Source: Boswellia sacra (Eukaryota; Streptophyta; Magnoliopsida; Sapindales; Burseraceae). Taken from it: a stretch of DNA of 64,000 nucleotides. The stretch is taken from contig SNVD02010278.1 of the NCBI GenBank assembly GCA_013180625.2, positions 310,001 through 374,000 of the forward strand. Reading direction: 5' to 3'. Below are positions 1-11,725 of this stretch, in pieces (within the stretch, counting starts at the first letter, position 1; each line of letters opens with the position of its first letter). A program made the translations under genes and the position numbers. The notes under the pieces are model-generated. The model saw only the letters and a program-made list of their open reading frames with translations, was not told the origin of the DNA and made no database searches.

Positions 1-430
1 AATTTTTAGATGCAAATCAAGGTTCAAGGAGTGAAGAAATCAGGTAAGTAGCTAGACCCTTCTGGGGACGTAATAAGTTTTTTAATGTTATTATGAATGC
101 ATGTGGATTTGGTTTTGTTTAGATGTTTCAAAATGTCACCATGCATATGTGCTATGCGATGATGGGAAAATGCTATAAATGCGAATGGGGCCTTGAAAAT
201 ATGGCCAATGATGGAAAGTGAGCAGTTCTCACATTTAGTGAATTCATGAGATGCATGTGTTTTCGCTCGTTTCTATGTGTATGTGTGTGACATTTCGGAT
301 GAATTTTATGGATGTGTTAACATAATGTGGAAAGGCATGAACAATGTATGATGATGATATTGAGAATGTGTGAAGATGTGAATCATGTCTTTTATGCTAG
401 GACACTTATTTCCTCTATATGGTCGGCATT
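1..430 (+). repeat. 5' LTR of the gypsy element, part 1 (left of CACTA insertion)
   Basis: Aligns by eye with the 3' LTR from about 22069 to 22517. About 1.3 kb of the LTR start lies before the window. A deletion of roughly 22 bases relative to the 3' LTR is seen near position 85, between repeated TTTAATGT/TTGTTATG strings. The segment stops exactly where the CACTA terminus begins. Confidence 0.88.
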
Positions 431-784
431 CACTACAAGAAATTTTCACATATTTATCACTTTGTTTTGTTTTTATTTGGCCTTTTTTTTTTAAAGTGAG
501 AACTATAACATTACTTTGAAAGTCAAACCCATATTTTCTTCATACTTCTCACTCGTTGTTTTGATTATATTACATATTTCTCACATTTTTAGATAGTTAC
601 AAGTAATTAAAAAGTAATTAAGATACATATAAAAACAAATAAAGCATTTAAACTTAGGAGTAATTTTTAGGGGTGATTATGAAAAATTATAATATATTAA
701 AAATTCACGTAATTTTATTAAACCAAATAAACAAAATAATCTCCAAAAACCTAACCTAAAAACTAAACTAAGCCGTCTCTTTCT

Positions 785-1145
785 TGTTCTCTCCAGCACT
801 ACAGCACCTCCTCAACGACTCGCTGACTCCAGAAGCCCCGCGAGGCACCGACTCCAGCAGCCTCACAACTCACCGACTCCATCAGCCTTGTGCCTCCAGT
901 AGCCCCTCTTCGCATCGATAGTAGCAGCCCCGTGACTCGTCGACTCCAGCATCATGCAGTGCTGACTCCAGCCTCGCCAACTCCAATAGCCCTGTGAGGT
1001 ACCGACTCCAGCGGCCCAGCGAGGTACCTACTCCAGCGGCCCCGCGAGTTACCTACTCCAGCAACCCCGCGAGGTACCTACTCTAACAGCCCTGCGCCTC
1101 TAGTAGCCCCGCCTCACACCGACAGTAGCAACCTCTCGCCCTGCG
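785..1145. repeat. GC-rich minisatellite-like tract inside the outer CACTA
   Basis: Imperfect direct repeats of about 26 bp are built on the phrases GCGAGGTACCTACTCCAGC and GACTCCAGCAGCCCC. The clearest units are at 995-1090. The tract is strongly GC-rich in an otherwise AT-rich element. No long open frame without stops and no recognisable protein was seen. It lies upstream of the first topoisomerase exon and may be a decayed coding or CpG-rich captured piece; its origin is unknown. Confidence 0.7.
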
Positions 1146-2226
1146 ACAAGACAATAGTAAATTCTCATGTCTAAGACTTAGATGCTTTTCAATTTTTGCA
1201 TGATAAGTGTTGTTATTATTTCTTCATTGGAGCCAAAATTTGTACTCTAATCTTGATTTTTTGAACAAATATCGGATAGAATTTTTCTTTTTGACTATTG
1301 GTAATGTACAAGTTTCTGTTCTTGTAGGAGAAGAAGGCTCTAAAGGAAGAGAAACTGAAACAAGAGGAGAAGTATATGTGGGCTATTGTTGATGGTGTGA
1401 AAGAGAAGGATCATCATCACGTTTCTCGTTATTTATTTCTTTTTTACTTGAACTTTTTGTCGCTGTCTCTAGATTCATCTACTTTTCTTTGTTTCTTTTT
1501 TTGGTTGTTGTTGTTGGTGGTTTATTCATTTATTTATTTTCATGCCTTCTTTGTTTAATGACCTAACCCATGCAATTAGTATTTGACAAAGATTTTCAGA
1601 ATACAGCCTTGAGGAATTTTTGTCTATTTTATTTTGATTTTATTTGTTTTCCTTGAGGTTGACTGAAACCTGTCTGACTACTTTTTGTGTGAGTGGCAAT
1701 ATTTTGCCCTGCTTCGTGGGTGGCAGTGCCTTTATCCCGTGGGGCTGCCATGTTAATCTATTTTCTATGAAATACCTCCCCTGTATCTACATATTCGCTA
1801 TTACTTCTCATTTGTGGGTATCTTTTTAAGCAGGCTTTCGGCGTTAGGGGACTCTGATTTTGTAACCTAATTATGTATATTAATTATTCTGGAGGATGGA
1901 GATGAAAGGGTTCATGCCAATGTTATCTAGATTATATGTTATTTTTAGTGTTGTTTCATCTGTATCAGACATATAATCTTGTCGTCTCTGTGATTTTATG
2001 ATCAGTTTTAATGGTAAATGATGTAGTTTATTATTTGTTTCTTTTCTTCCAGCTTCATTGGTTGTTCTCCCCAACCTTTTTTATTCTAAAATCTCTGCCT
2101 CTTTTATATATATAAAGGCATGCCTTTAAATATGAAATTGATTGTAAGTATTTGTGTGCTTTCGAACACTGTATGCTCCAATGTTCTTGCCAATATGTCT
2201 TGACTGTTGTTTAGTACAACTTATAG

Positions 2227-5200
2227 CACTACTAGAAAAATCTTCATACTTGTGTGTTTATCCCCCTCAAGTATGTAATAATTGTGGGTTTCTCAGCTCA
2301 CAAGTTTGGCACTGACAAATATTCTATAATTGTGAGTTGGTCAAACCCACAAATATAGGACTGCAACATATTTGTCACATAAAAAACCTCAAGTATTTGT
2401 GCTTTAGAATTTAGATTTTGAAGATATATTTGAGACATATATGTAATACTTGTGGGTTTGTAGCCGCCAAGTATGGTTTTAGGAAAAATAAAAAAAATTA
2501 TATATATTTTATATTTTTGTAAACAAGATTTTTTTAATAATACTATGATAGATCATATATTATCATAATATATCATTTAACAATAAAACATATCTTAATT
2601 ATGAAAAGAAGTATGCTTAAAAAAATGTACATCAACATTGAATATGAAAAATTGTAGTAACTTACAATAACATTTTCTAAAAGTATTAAGACAATCAAAA
2701 GTATCTATTGTCACCACTACTCCCCTTGCTTCTGTGTATCCCAGAGGCTCCTTTCTTTGAATGCTAAGTACCTGGACACTACTTTGGCACAAAGCAAGGA
2801 CAACAGAGTATGCAACCTTGGTGAGCTTTCCACTATGGAGCATTTCGGTTGTTTCTTTGGGGATGCTATTTGCACAACTGTAGTAGCAAAGCTAATTCCA
2901 TCTACCACCTTTATTCTAAGTTGAGGATGCTTGTGGAAATAGAGCCCACCATAGCAATTCAACTCCTCCCCCTGAAATTTGATTACTATTGGTTCAATGT
3001 AATATTCATCATCTAATAAAACAAATAATTGGCATGGACTTGAACCCATTACGAGCATCAATTAAGCATAAAGAAAGAAGTTTGACAAATATTTAAGTTT
3101 TGCAGGTGTAAATTAATTAACTATATACTCACTTGACTCAATAGCCCTAGACTTATAATAATGCACCTTTTTTCTCTGCTTGTAGTATGGCTTCTTTAGT
3201 CAAGTTATTGATTGATTGATTTTGCCGATATTGCAAGTAGGACTGTCACAAGGAAATTCTGTTATCAATGAAAATGTATAATTAAATAATTTTAACATTA
3301 AGTGAAGGATAATTTTGCTTATCTCCATAACATTAACAATTGAATCCAACATATGTATTTCTTTCAGTTATGAAATTTCTTAATTATAGTAGGGTTAGTA
3401 AGAGGTCATTTTACTGTGAATTACAATAGCTTTTGCTTGATTTAGAGGCATAAATTCATAAAGATCACCAAAACAAACTAGTTTCTATAGACAAGTCAAG
3501 ATTATGCACAATCAGTTCACAAAAATATCTATAAAACTGATTCATTTAATTCCATATAGTACTCCAGCCATGCCATCTATAATATCCATAAGGATGTATT
3601 GGACTTATCTAGCAACTCCAATTGGAGTGTCAAAAGCATTAGGATAGTTGTACTAGGATAAACAAAAGACTACAACAGACTATTAAGTCATACATATTGT
3701 AAGTAATTCAATTGGATGCAAAATATTGGAACTTAAAAATTCAATCAAATTGTAATAATAACCAACACAGACAGTAGATATATATAACAATTTTGGATAA
3801 ATTAAGCAAATATAGAAAAAAAAAATTCCATAACCTGCAATTTGAAGCTTCCTGGTTTTTCCATCTTGCTCCACAGTGCAAATTTTTTGAACAAGAGAAC
3901 ATGAGAGTAAGGAGCAAGTGAGACCACATGTTAAATTAAAATGAACAGATCAAGTCCGTAACATAGAAACTGAATACTTATAAAGTCAACTCCAATGGCT
4001 CTTCGGATACGAATCGTCCTGGTTTACAAAGCAAAATGCTCAACATTACTAGGAAATTGAGATGTGCATTGAATACCACATAGCCATAACAATTAATCTA
4101 GATAATTACATTTCTGCATGCAGTAAAGAACCATAACTTCCAACAAATAACATAATTCAAAACAAAGCAACATAAGAACTTACTGCAAACCTCAAAAGTA
4201 GACATGATTTTAAACTAAGCATTACACCGCAATTAGAATTAAAACAATCAACACCCCAATACTCATTAAGTGAAGCACACAAAAATCAAATAAAATGAGA
4301 GAGAGAGAGAGGGAACATACTAGGTGCTGTTAGTGCCTTTAGGAAACTTAAGAATCAAGTTACAAGAATAAATTATCTGTGTAGTGAGACCAAACCCTTT
4401 ATTTGCCTAAATTCCAAGCACAAAATTCAAACACAAAGTTACATAGAAAAATAAAATGCACTAAACTATCAACTACACAATCAATTTTACAAACTCAAGC
4501 TAATTAAAAGTAAAACTTTAAGTGATTACAAAGAAAGTTTCAAAAGACAAAGGTTATATATTATAAGAATTTGGCAAAATTTCTATAAGTAATCTTTATA
4601 TATGTAAAACTAGTTGCTGACTTGCTAGAGATACAGTCCTAGAAATATGGTAAATTGCTAATAGATTTGTAGCACTCTTTGTTTCAGTAGCATAGAATCT
4701 TTTATTATCTTCGAAAAAAGAAAACTCAATACCAACTGCAGATCAGATCTTCAATAAAATGTGTTTATCAAAATAAAATTGAAAAAAAGCCCAAGTAAGA
4801 GGAAGTGATAGACAAAAAAGAAACACTCTCATTAGAACATGACACAAGTAACTTAAAATATGAGAGCTCATGTATACATATAAAATTAATTAAAAAATTT
4901 CAACAAATATATATATATATATATATTAGATTATTACTTTGTTAACCAAAGCTACCAAAAAAGATTACTAAAGAGTCACATGCATTTCATCAAACAGTTT
5001 GTCTACAACGTAAATACAATATCTGAATATTGATATATTTCTAAATTTATTAGATCTCAATTCGTTAAATTGTGTTTACAATTATTATTTATATATGATT
5101 TATTATTAACCATTCGGTACCATAAAGCTTGTCAATATTACAATTCATAATTTACCATCCTAATTCCAACTAACAAAAGAATACAAATAATAATAGACAA

Positions 5201-8065
5201 ATGTAAATGGAATGCTTTTCTTTCATAAATTTGAATAACATTCAATTAGGCCTGTTTGATACTAATTTTTCTTTTAAAAGTAATTAGTAACAAGATAAAT
5301 GTTGCATTAATCATCAGACGTATTTTTAACATAATATAATAAGAAATTAAAAGGCTGAAAACTTAATCGAAGTTGCAGGACCACCCTATACAGTGGGCTA
5401 TATAAGGCCGAAATTAAACATTGCTGAATCTTTTTTTTTTTTTTTTTGCCTGGTATGGAAAGTGTCAGTTAAACTAATCAAAGATGTTATTGAGGATTCA
5501 CTTTAACTAAACTCCCAAGTTCATTGCTGTACAAACCTGAATAAATATTAATAAATTAGCACTCTCATCACTGAAGGTCCATAAAATTTGTTGTTATTCC
5601 ATTCAAATTTCATGTCAACTAAAGCTTATCTATCCCCTAACATTTCTATAGCACCAACATGTTTACCCACTTTTGGACCCAGGAACCAAATTAAAGATGA
5701 CAAATTTTGTGGGTATGAGCAGAAATATAATAACCAAATAACTCCATTACATGAAAAGTCAAAACAGGGAGGCTAGGCGCCTAACTATTAAACATAAGGA
5801 ACCTAAAGGTCAGTCAACTGATTTTTACAAGAATGATCCAATAACATTAACTCAAAAGGCTTGTCTTTACAAGACTGATGAAAAAATTATAAAACTCATA
5901 TGATACATTTATATTATCCAGCTAAAGAGTGCATGTTCTTTAGAAGTGAGAAGATGAGATATGAGGATAAAGCAAGCTCATAGTCAATTGAGAAACTACG
6001 ACCAAAGCCACTAGGAATAAAGAAGAAGAGACGAACAAGAAGTGCCAGGAATGCAGACCAAATGCTGTATTCACCCCTACAAAGAGAAAAATCAAACTTA
6101 AATACTGTCACCACAATTTGAATTCAATAGAAGCCTGAAAGGAAAAAAGAGTATGAATAAATTAACAGCTATATAAATTTAAAAAAATTAAAATCATAAT
6201 TAAAAGCTCACTTAATCAACGAGATTATACTTGCTTGTGCTTGCTTGTGCTTGAAGAGAACATAATAGAACAAGAAAGAATTTCTGAACAGCATGGCCTT
6301 TTGCAAGCGTTAAAACCCTGAACAATAAATTCATCTCCATCAGATCTTACAAGCAATGAGTCAACTGCTAAAAACTAGCTAAAAATCATGAAATAGAGCA
6401 TAAAGTTATTAGAATTGGGTCCTATCTATTTTCCCTTCCCCTAACCAAATAAACATAATACTGTCGGTAATTGACAAGAGCTATAATTAAAACTCTTAAT
6501 TAATAAGGAAAAAGGAAAATCCTCAATAACATCAATTGTCCAGCATTGACATTAATGTATAAAGGGCAAATAAATAAATAAAACTCATCGCCATCCTGGC
6601 AAGACAAAGAGCATGCAGTGTAAACTCCATCATTGTCTTCTGGGATGCAAGTGATGCATGAGAAAATAGCCTCTCTATTCATAATTAAATATGAACAAAA
6701 ATACATATCAATAAAATTATGGGCAGACACATTCACCGTTTCTTGTTAATGTGATTATTTGCAGAGAGACACACATGGACTGACCCTTCTCATCAGCTCT
6801 GTCACTAATGATATAATGATAGCTTAGCCTGCTCATAATATGTATCATTTAACATGTGACAATCAATTGGTGGCTTGCAATCCCCCATATATACACATCA
6901 TTCCTACATTTCCCTAAAAAACTCAAATCAAATAGTTTAAAATTAAATAATCCATGACTAAATAAAGGTTAATAAGGAAGAAAATAAAAAAAAACCCATG
7001 TTTAAATTGTTAGGCAAAGCATTTTAGGCAAAATTGTCATTATTAGCAAAGAGGCAAAGAGTGAATTGGCATTTGGCAGATTTGCGCTTTCTCATTTGTA
7101 AAACTAGGTGGTGCCTATCAGTTCATAACTACTAACTCTTGCGCCTTTAACTCCAAAACAACTAAACAAGTTCATTTTTTTCCTCTTTATTGCTATTCAT
7201 GACCATTCACTATCTCCGTTGAAAACAATTCCCATTTGTTCCTTCACATCTAAATTTGAGTGTTGAGTTACAATTCCCATTTGCAAGATGAAATCAAAAC
7301 ACAAAAACCTTAGACAAAGAAAAAAATCGTTTGTTTGGTTTTGAAGAAAGTGAAGAGATGATAGATCGATTAAACCAATTGATTTCAATAGATTGATTTA
7401 TAGGGTTTCAGAGGAATTTATAGGGTTTCATATAAATTAAATGAAGGAAAAAATAGAATAGAAGAAATTAAGGAGTAAGTTACCGATTCATGGGTTGGAG
7501 ACAGATTTCACCTCTGGACGTTAGTGATTTCTCTTCTGTGTACAATCGTGAATGTTGTTGAGTGAGGTACAACCATGAATCAGAGAGGTAATAAAGTGAA
7601 TGATAGGTGATGAATGAGCCGAGTGATGACCCAACAGTTATAAACGTGAATCAGGGGAAGTGAAAATAGTGAACAAATAAGTGAGCAAAAAATAGTGAAT
7701 GAGGGAAAACGAACGATTGATGGAGGAGGGATAGTGAAAGAGAAGAGGGACATGGATTGAATGAGAAGGAGGAAAATGAAATCGAAAGCTTTCATTTTAT
7801 TAATGCTAATTTCTTTGAGCGGCTAGGGATTAAAAAGGCGAGGAAAGTGAAACTTGGACGAGGGAAAGAAAGAAAGAGGGATTTTCAGCGTTTTTACATA
7901 TTTGTCTCTAATTTTTCAATATGACAAATATGTTTAGTGGCCATCTCACAAATATTGTGAAAATCAGGGTTTGACTTATCATTGCATACCATAGTTGTCA
8001 GTATTACCAGAAACTCCCAAATATTTAAAAAACTATGTGACAAGTATAAAAAAATTCTAGTAGTG
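2227..8065. mobile_element. Inner CACTA transposon nested in a topoisomerase I intron
   Basis: The left end is CACTACTAGAAAAATCTTC and the right end is AAAAAAATTCTAGTAGTG, giving matching CACTA-type termini. The 3-bp direct repeat TAG flanks both ends (2224-2226 and 8066-8068). Subterminal DNA contains many copies of ATTTGTG/CAAGTAT-type motifs on both sides (2240-2480 and 7895-8050). No transposase ORF was seen, so it is non-autonomous. It carries a CER1-like exon fragment on the minus strand near its left end. The rest (about 3060-7890) is AT-rich without recognisable coding, including short (GA)n at about 4300 and (AT)n at about 4905-4927. Confidence 0.9.
2715..2971 (-). pseudogene. CER1-like (very-long-chain alkane-forming enzyme) C-terminal fragment
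   Basis: After an acceptor-like TTTCAG on the minus strand, the frame reads ELNCYGGLYFHKHPQLRIKV, followed by VVDGISFATTVVQ. It then needs a one-base shift to read IPKETTEMLHSGKLTKVAYS and ALCQSSVQVLSIQRKE. These match the conserved start of the C-terminal (WAX2-type) domain of CER1/CER3 proteins, which act at the ER in cuticular wax alkane synthesis. Only about 80 codons are present; the N-terminal histidine-rich hydroxylase domain is absent. The frameshift makes it non-coding. It lies inside the inner CACTA and is read as captured cargo. The boundaries are approximate. Confidence 0.75.
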
Positions 8066-8427
8066 TAGGTTATTGATGCATCTGTTGTTGCTTTTTCTAT
8101 TCATTATTTTCTTTAGCATAGATGTCTGATGTTTGTATTCATTATTTCTATCAGGTCAGGAACTTCAGAGCTGTACCACCTGGGCTATTTAGAGTTAGGG
8201 GAGAATATCCAAAGGTTTTGATTACGTCTTTTCATAAATGATTGAAATTAATAGCTATTATTAATAACATGATATTTTCTCAGGTTGTGGTTATTGCTAA
8301 ATATGCACTAGTTTGTATTGCCATAGAGAATAAGGGTGTGTTCTTTTTTGAATTACATGTTTTTGTTTTCAAAATGATTTAGAAAATAAATTTCTATGTT
8401 TTAGAGAAACTATTTTAAGTAAAGGAA

Positions 8428-8660
8428 ATGTGTTTGGAAATGAATTCGTAAAATGAAAATTTGGAAATGGTTTTAAGAATATGTGTTTCGAAATGAATTC
8501 GTAAAATGAAATTTGAAAATGGTTTTAAGAATATGCATTTGGAAATGAATTCTGAAACTAAAATTTTGAAAACAAAAACAAGATATGTGTTTGGAAATGA
8601 ATCATTGACATCAAATTTTAAAAACAAAAATATAAAATGCGTTTGAAAATAAATCCAAAA
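8428..8660. repeat. Subterminal tandem repeats, about 52 bp, five copies
   Basis: Copies begin near 8428, 8481, 8535, 8584 and 8637 with ATGTGTTTGGAAATGAAT or close variants, followed by TTTTAAGAAT-type spacers. Their position just inside the terminal inverted repeat fits subterminal transposase-binding repeats. The open frame seen across them on the minus strand is a by-product of the repetition. Confidence 0.75.
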
Positions 8661-9200
8661 CACTTGTTCTTACAAATTGTATAAATAAAAGGATCATTAA
8701 CAAATAATATTATAAACTAAATGCATGATCCCATTATACAAATTGTCTATCCCCTCTAGCCCATGGATCCAAGGGTGCCACAAGCAACAAGAAAATCCAA
8801 CCATTCTTTACTTCAGAATTTTGAGCAATCGGATCTAATACATACTCTACTAGGCTGAGTTAATCTCGTTTGCCTCGATAAACTTCATCCAAGGCCAAGA
8901 TCAAAATGCTTGCCTCGATCAAAAAATAATTGCAACAAACACTATAATTCCATTAGGATCTACTTAAATACTAAATAAGTGAAGACAAATCCCATAGCGA
9001 CATTCAAGGTAAGCAAAAACATGAATATTTGAAATCGCAAAACAACAAGTTTGATGATGAGTCTTATAACCCAAAATTTTTAAAAGAGACAGGTATCCAG
9101 TGAACAAAAACAGCTGATAGGGTTACTACCAAAAATATCCTCACAAATAAACCCCCTCTTAACTCTCTTTTTTAAGTCTCGATTATCAAATGATTAAGGT

Positions 9201-10323
9201 TTACATAAACAAGTTGGGCCTTGATGCTTTGTATGTAGTCTTCAGCTTCCTAGTGGGTGGCCTAACCTTCCTGAACACCAAGGGGAACTTGATTTTGGAG
9301 TTATGGAATTGCTTGGTGCTCTCCCTCTTACAGAGCTTGGCAGTAATAGTTGCAGTCTTGATAATTTGGATGCAAGGAAACCTAACCCTGTGGCGAGAAG
9401 CCATTTCAATGTACATCTGTTCCACAGCCCCATTCAGAGTAGTGTCACTATATTCCTTGTACATGTTGTGATAACCAATTTGGCTTTGATAACGCAACCA
9501 AATACCATAGTTCTTGATCTTGGTTGGGTTTTTCTCGAAAATCTGCATGCAATTTCGAAATATTTTTAGAGCCCTAATAAGTCAACATTTAAAATCTATC
9601 AAAAAATAAAGCCCAAGTCAAAACAGAGAGACGAGTGCTTTTTGCTCTATACAGGAGAAGCAAATAACTAGAGAAAGTATATAAAAAAAAAAAAGTTGTA
9701 GTCTCATTGAGGTTGCAAAACATGATATATCCCATAAATGTGTCACTGACCACGATATAGGAAAACATGATAAAGTTGTGATAGAAGCATAGCAATAGGA
9801 AAATTTTAATAAAAAATGCAACACATTAGATTTGCTCGAGATCAAACAATAGCTTCTAGATGGATTGGTTATTGATAAATTAAACATCAACAATTTCTAA
9901 GATTTGATTCTTCCACATTTGGACAATAATCATTATCCAATGGATTCAACCATCAATCATGCTGTAAAATTTTGATTTAAAAGAGAAGATTTTCCCATCT
10001 GTTACCAACATCTAGCACGGTCAAAGAATCCTAATTAACTAGGACCACAAAATACCAAGTAAAATGTGAAACCCTTACTACAGAACAGACAAAATTATTA
10101 AACGTAACCAACAGAAGAGCCTCATGTCTCAAATATCAAATTCAGAGCATAGATCCTGTCAATTGATCTGTTCATGGCAATTGACAATAAAAGTATCAAG
10201 CATACAAAGGTTCCTACCCTATATTCAGGATACCATGGAGATAATTATAAGAAATATACCTCGTTAATAGCAAGCACTTAGCCATTGCTCTTCTTGACTT
10301 TCTTCAAATTCCTCAAGAAGTAC
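9201..10323 (-). pseudogene. RPL18A: 60S ribosomal protein L18a (eL20) fragment, two exons
   Basis: Minus-strand block 10323-10260 encodes YFLRNLKKVKKSNG, then a stop replacing the expected glutamine, then VLAINE, and ends at a GT donor. After an intron with a CAG acceptor, block 9542-9201 encodes [60 protein letters not shown] and ends PNLFM followed by the authentic-looking stop. This covers most of the approximately 178-residue cytosolic large-subunit protein except the first exon. The retained intron shows capture from genomic DNA, not a processed retrocopy. The premature stop and missing start make it a pseudogene. The second block is otherwise well conserved, suggesting fairly recent capture. 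DNA at 8690-9200 and 9560-10259 is captured 3' flank and intron without other coding. Confidence 0.9.
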
Positions 10324-10684
10324 CTGATACAAACCAAAGACCACTAACATTACAAGCTAAACAATGAAATCCCACTTCAACCAAAATAATAACAAGCAAA
10401 AAAATAAATAAATAGAATATCAATGAAATCACTCACCAGTAGCACAACACTACCATTCCACCAATTCATTTCAAGGGAAACCCAAATATCACCTCAATTC
10501 AGGCATCAACTTCATTTTTATAAAAAAAGAAAAATCAATTCAGCAACAACCTGTCGAATATGGACCAAGCAACATCCACTACCACTAGCAAACACACCAA
10601 TCTCAACTATTTTTCATTGTATAATTACCCAAAAAATCGGTAATCACACAATTGTTACCTCACACCAGTGGGTTTTCATTAAGC

Positions 10685-10980
10685 AGATCGGCTTGTAACA
10701 GTGGCAAAGGAGAGGAGATATGAAGAGGCGAGATGACAGGTGGTGAGGCGGAGAAAGGCCCAGCGCCGATGGGCAAGTGGCTGATGTTGAGGTTGGCGAC
10801 GGTGGTATGACGATGGAGACGATCTGCTACGGTTGTTCGGCTTGTGACGGTGGTAAAGGAGAGGAAGATGAGGAGGTGAGAAGAGAGGTGATGAGGCCGA
10901 GAAAGGCTCAGGCGCCGATGGAGAAGCAGAGGAGAGGAGGAGGCGATGGTGGCAAGGAAGATGGAGACGAGTTATTGTGA
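10685..10980. repeat. GC-rich duplicated segment inside the TIR element
   Basis: A block rich in GGAGAGGAG, GGCGACGGTGG and GAAAGGC(C/T)CAG(G)CGCCGATGG occurs twice as imperfect direct copies (about 10687-10837 and 10838-10980). It gives a short glycine- and glutamate-rich open frame (10777-10980) with no recognisable domain. It is most likely a non-coding cargo or subterminal repeat. Confidence 0.5.
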
Positions 10981-11725
10981 GGTGATAATCGATGGAGAAT
11001 GAGAGGAGATGCGCAAGGGAGTAAAAATGATCCCTAAAATTAGGGAAAACTGTTTGTATATTTGGGACAAAATCAGGGGCAAAAACGAAACAAAATGTCT
11101 TTTATGAAAATGAAATTTGGAAACAAAAATGCATAGCTATCCCCTGAATTTCAAAACGTTGGAGACGAAAAACGTGAGAATGGAAACGTAAAAGAACACA
11201 CTGGAAATAATTATTGTCTTTTTTAATTGTTCTTATCAGATGGGAAAGCTAAAAAAACACATCTGTCCGAGTGACATTACTATAAATATTGGAAAGGACG
11301 CCCGATTCCTGAATGTCCTATCCCTGGTGAAAGGTTTTGTTTCTCATTATATTTTTCATAGGGGAAGGGAAAGGGAGAGGCATTTAATATGTTAGATGTC
11401 TAGGAGAACTAGGAACTCTTAAATTCTTTAGTATATATTTTTTCAATTTTAAACTCTTTAGATATTTTACCTTGGCAGCTGGAAAGAAGTAAAGCATGAC
11501 AATATCGTAACATGATTAGCTTTTTGGAATGATCCAATTAATCCGGAATTCAAGCACATGTTCTTGGCAGCAAGTAGTTCGGTCAAGGGGCAAAGTGATA
11601 AAGAGAAGTATAAGAAGGCAAGAATGTTGAAGGTATCATGAAACTTCTGATATTTGGCCTTTTTCATCATTCTCTCATAAGCAACTTGTTTTGTGATTAT
11701 GGTTGTTTGGGTGAATTTTATGCAG

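Larger units (their letters stand above)
8334..11203. mobile_element. TIR transposon (hAT- or Mutator-like) carrying an L18a fragment
   Basis: The left end reads GGGTGTGTTCTTTT and the right end reads AAAAGAACACACTG, a terminal inverted repeat of about 12 bp. Flanking 8-mers GAGAATAA and GGAAATAA agree at six of eight positions, so the target duplication is weak and the superfamily uncertain. The left subterminal zone has a 52-bp tandem array. The element interrupts a topoisomerase I intron. No transposase was seen. Its cargo is ribosomal protein L18a exons on the minus strand plus a GC-rich duplicated segment. Confidence 0.6.
1328..11632 (+). pseudogene. TOP1: DNA topoisomerase I fragment: four captured exons
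   Basis: Exon-like blocks flanked by splice-type dinucleotides encode consecutive parts of the eukaryotic type IB topoisomerase core (DNA relaxation, nucleus). Block 1328-1408 encodes KQEEKYMWAIVDGVKEK. Block 8155-8214 encodes NFRAVPPGLFRVRGEYPK. Block 11240-11333 encodes MGKLKKHICPSDITINIGKD, then loses one base before the PIPECPIPGE-type motif. Block 11479-11632 encodes segments such as LAFWNDPIN and KGQSDKEKYKKARMLK, with TGG to TGA in the conserved TWLAFW motif. The first donor is GA instead of GT. The catalytic C-terminal tyrosine domain and the N-terminus are absent. Introns hold a CACTA (2227-8065) and a TIR element (8334-11203). It lies entirely within a CACTA, so it is a transduplicated, non-functional fragment. 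Family assignment is from memory of conserved motifs. Confidence 0.88.

Noticed and set aside
1207..2074. Several 60-residue open frames
   Set aside because: Intron and exon remnants of the topoisomerase fragment; no independent coding signal.
8415..8663. 82-codon repetitive minus-strand frame
   Set aside because: Produced by the 52-bp tandem repeats of the TIR element.
9190..9569. Plus-strand open frames of 88-93 codons, one with hydrophobic stretches
   Set aside because: They are the reverse complement of the clearly recognised L18a exon.
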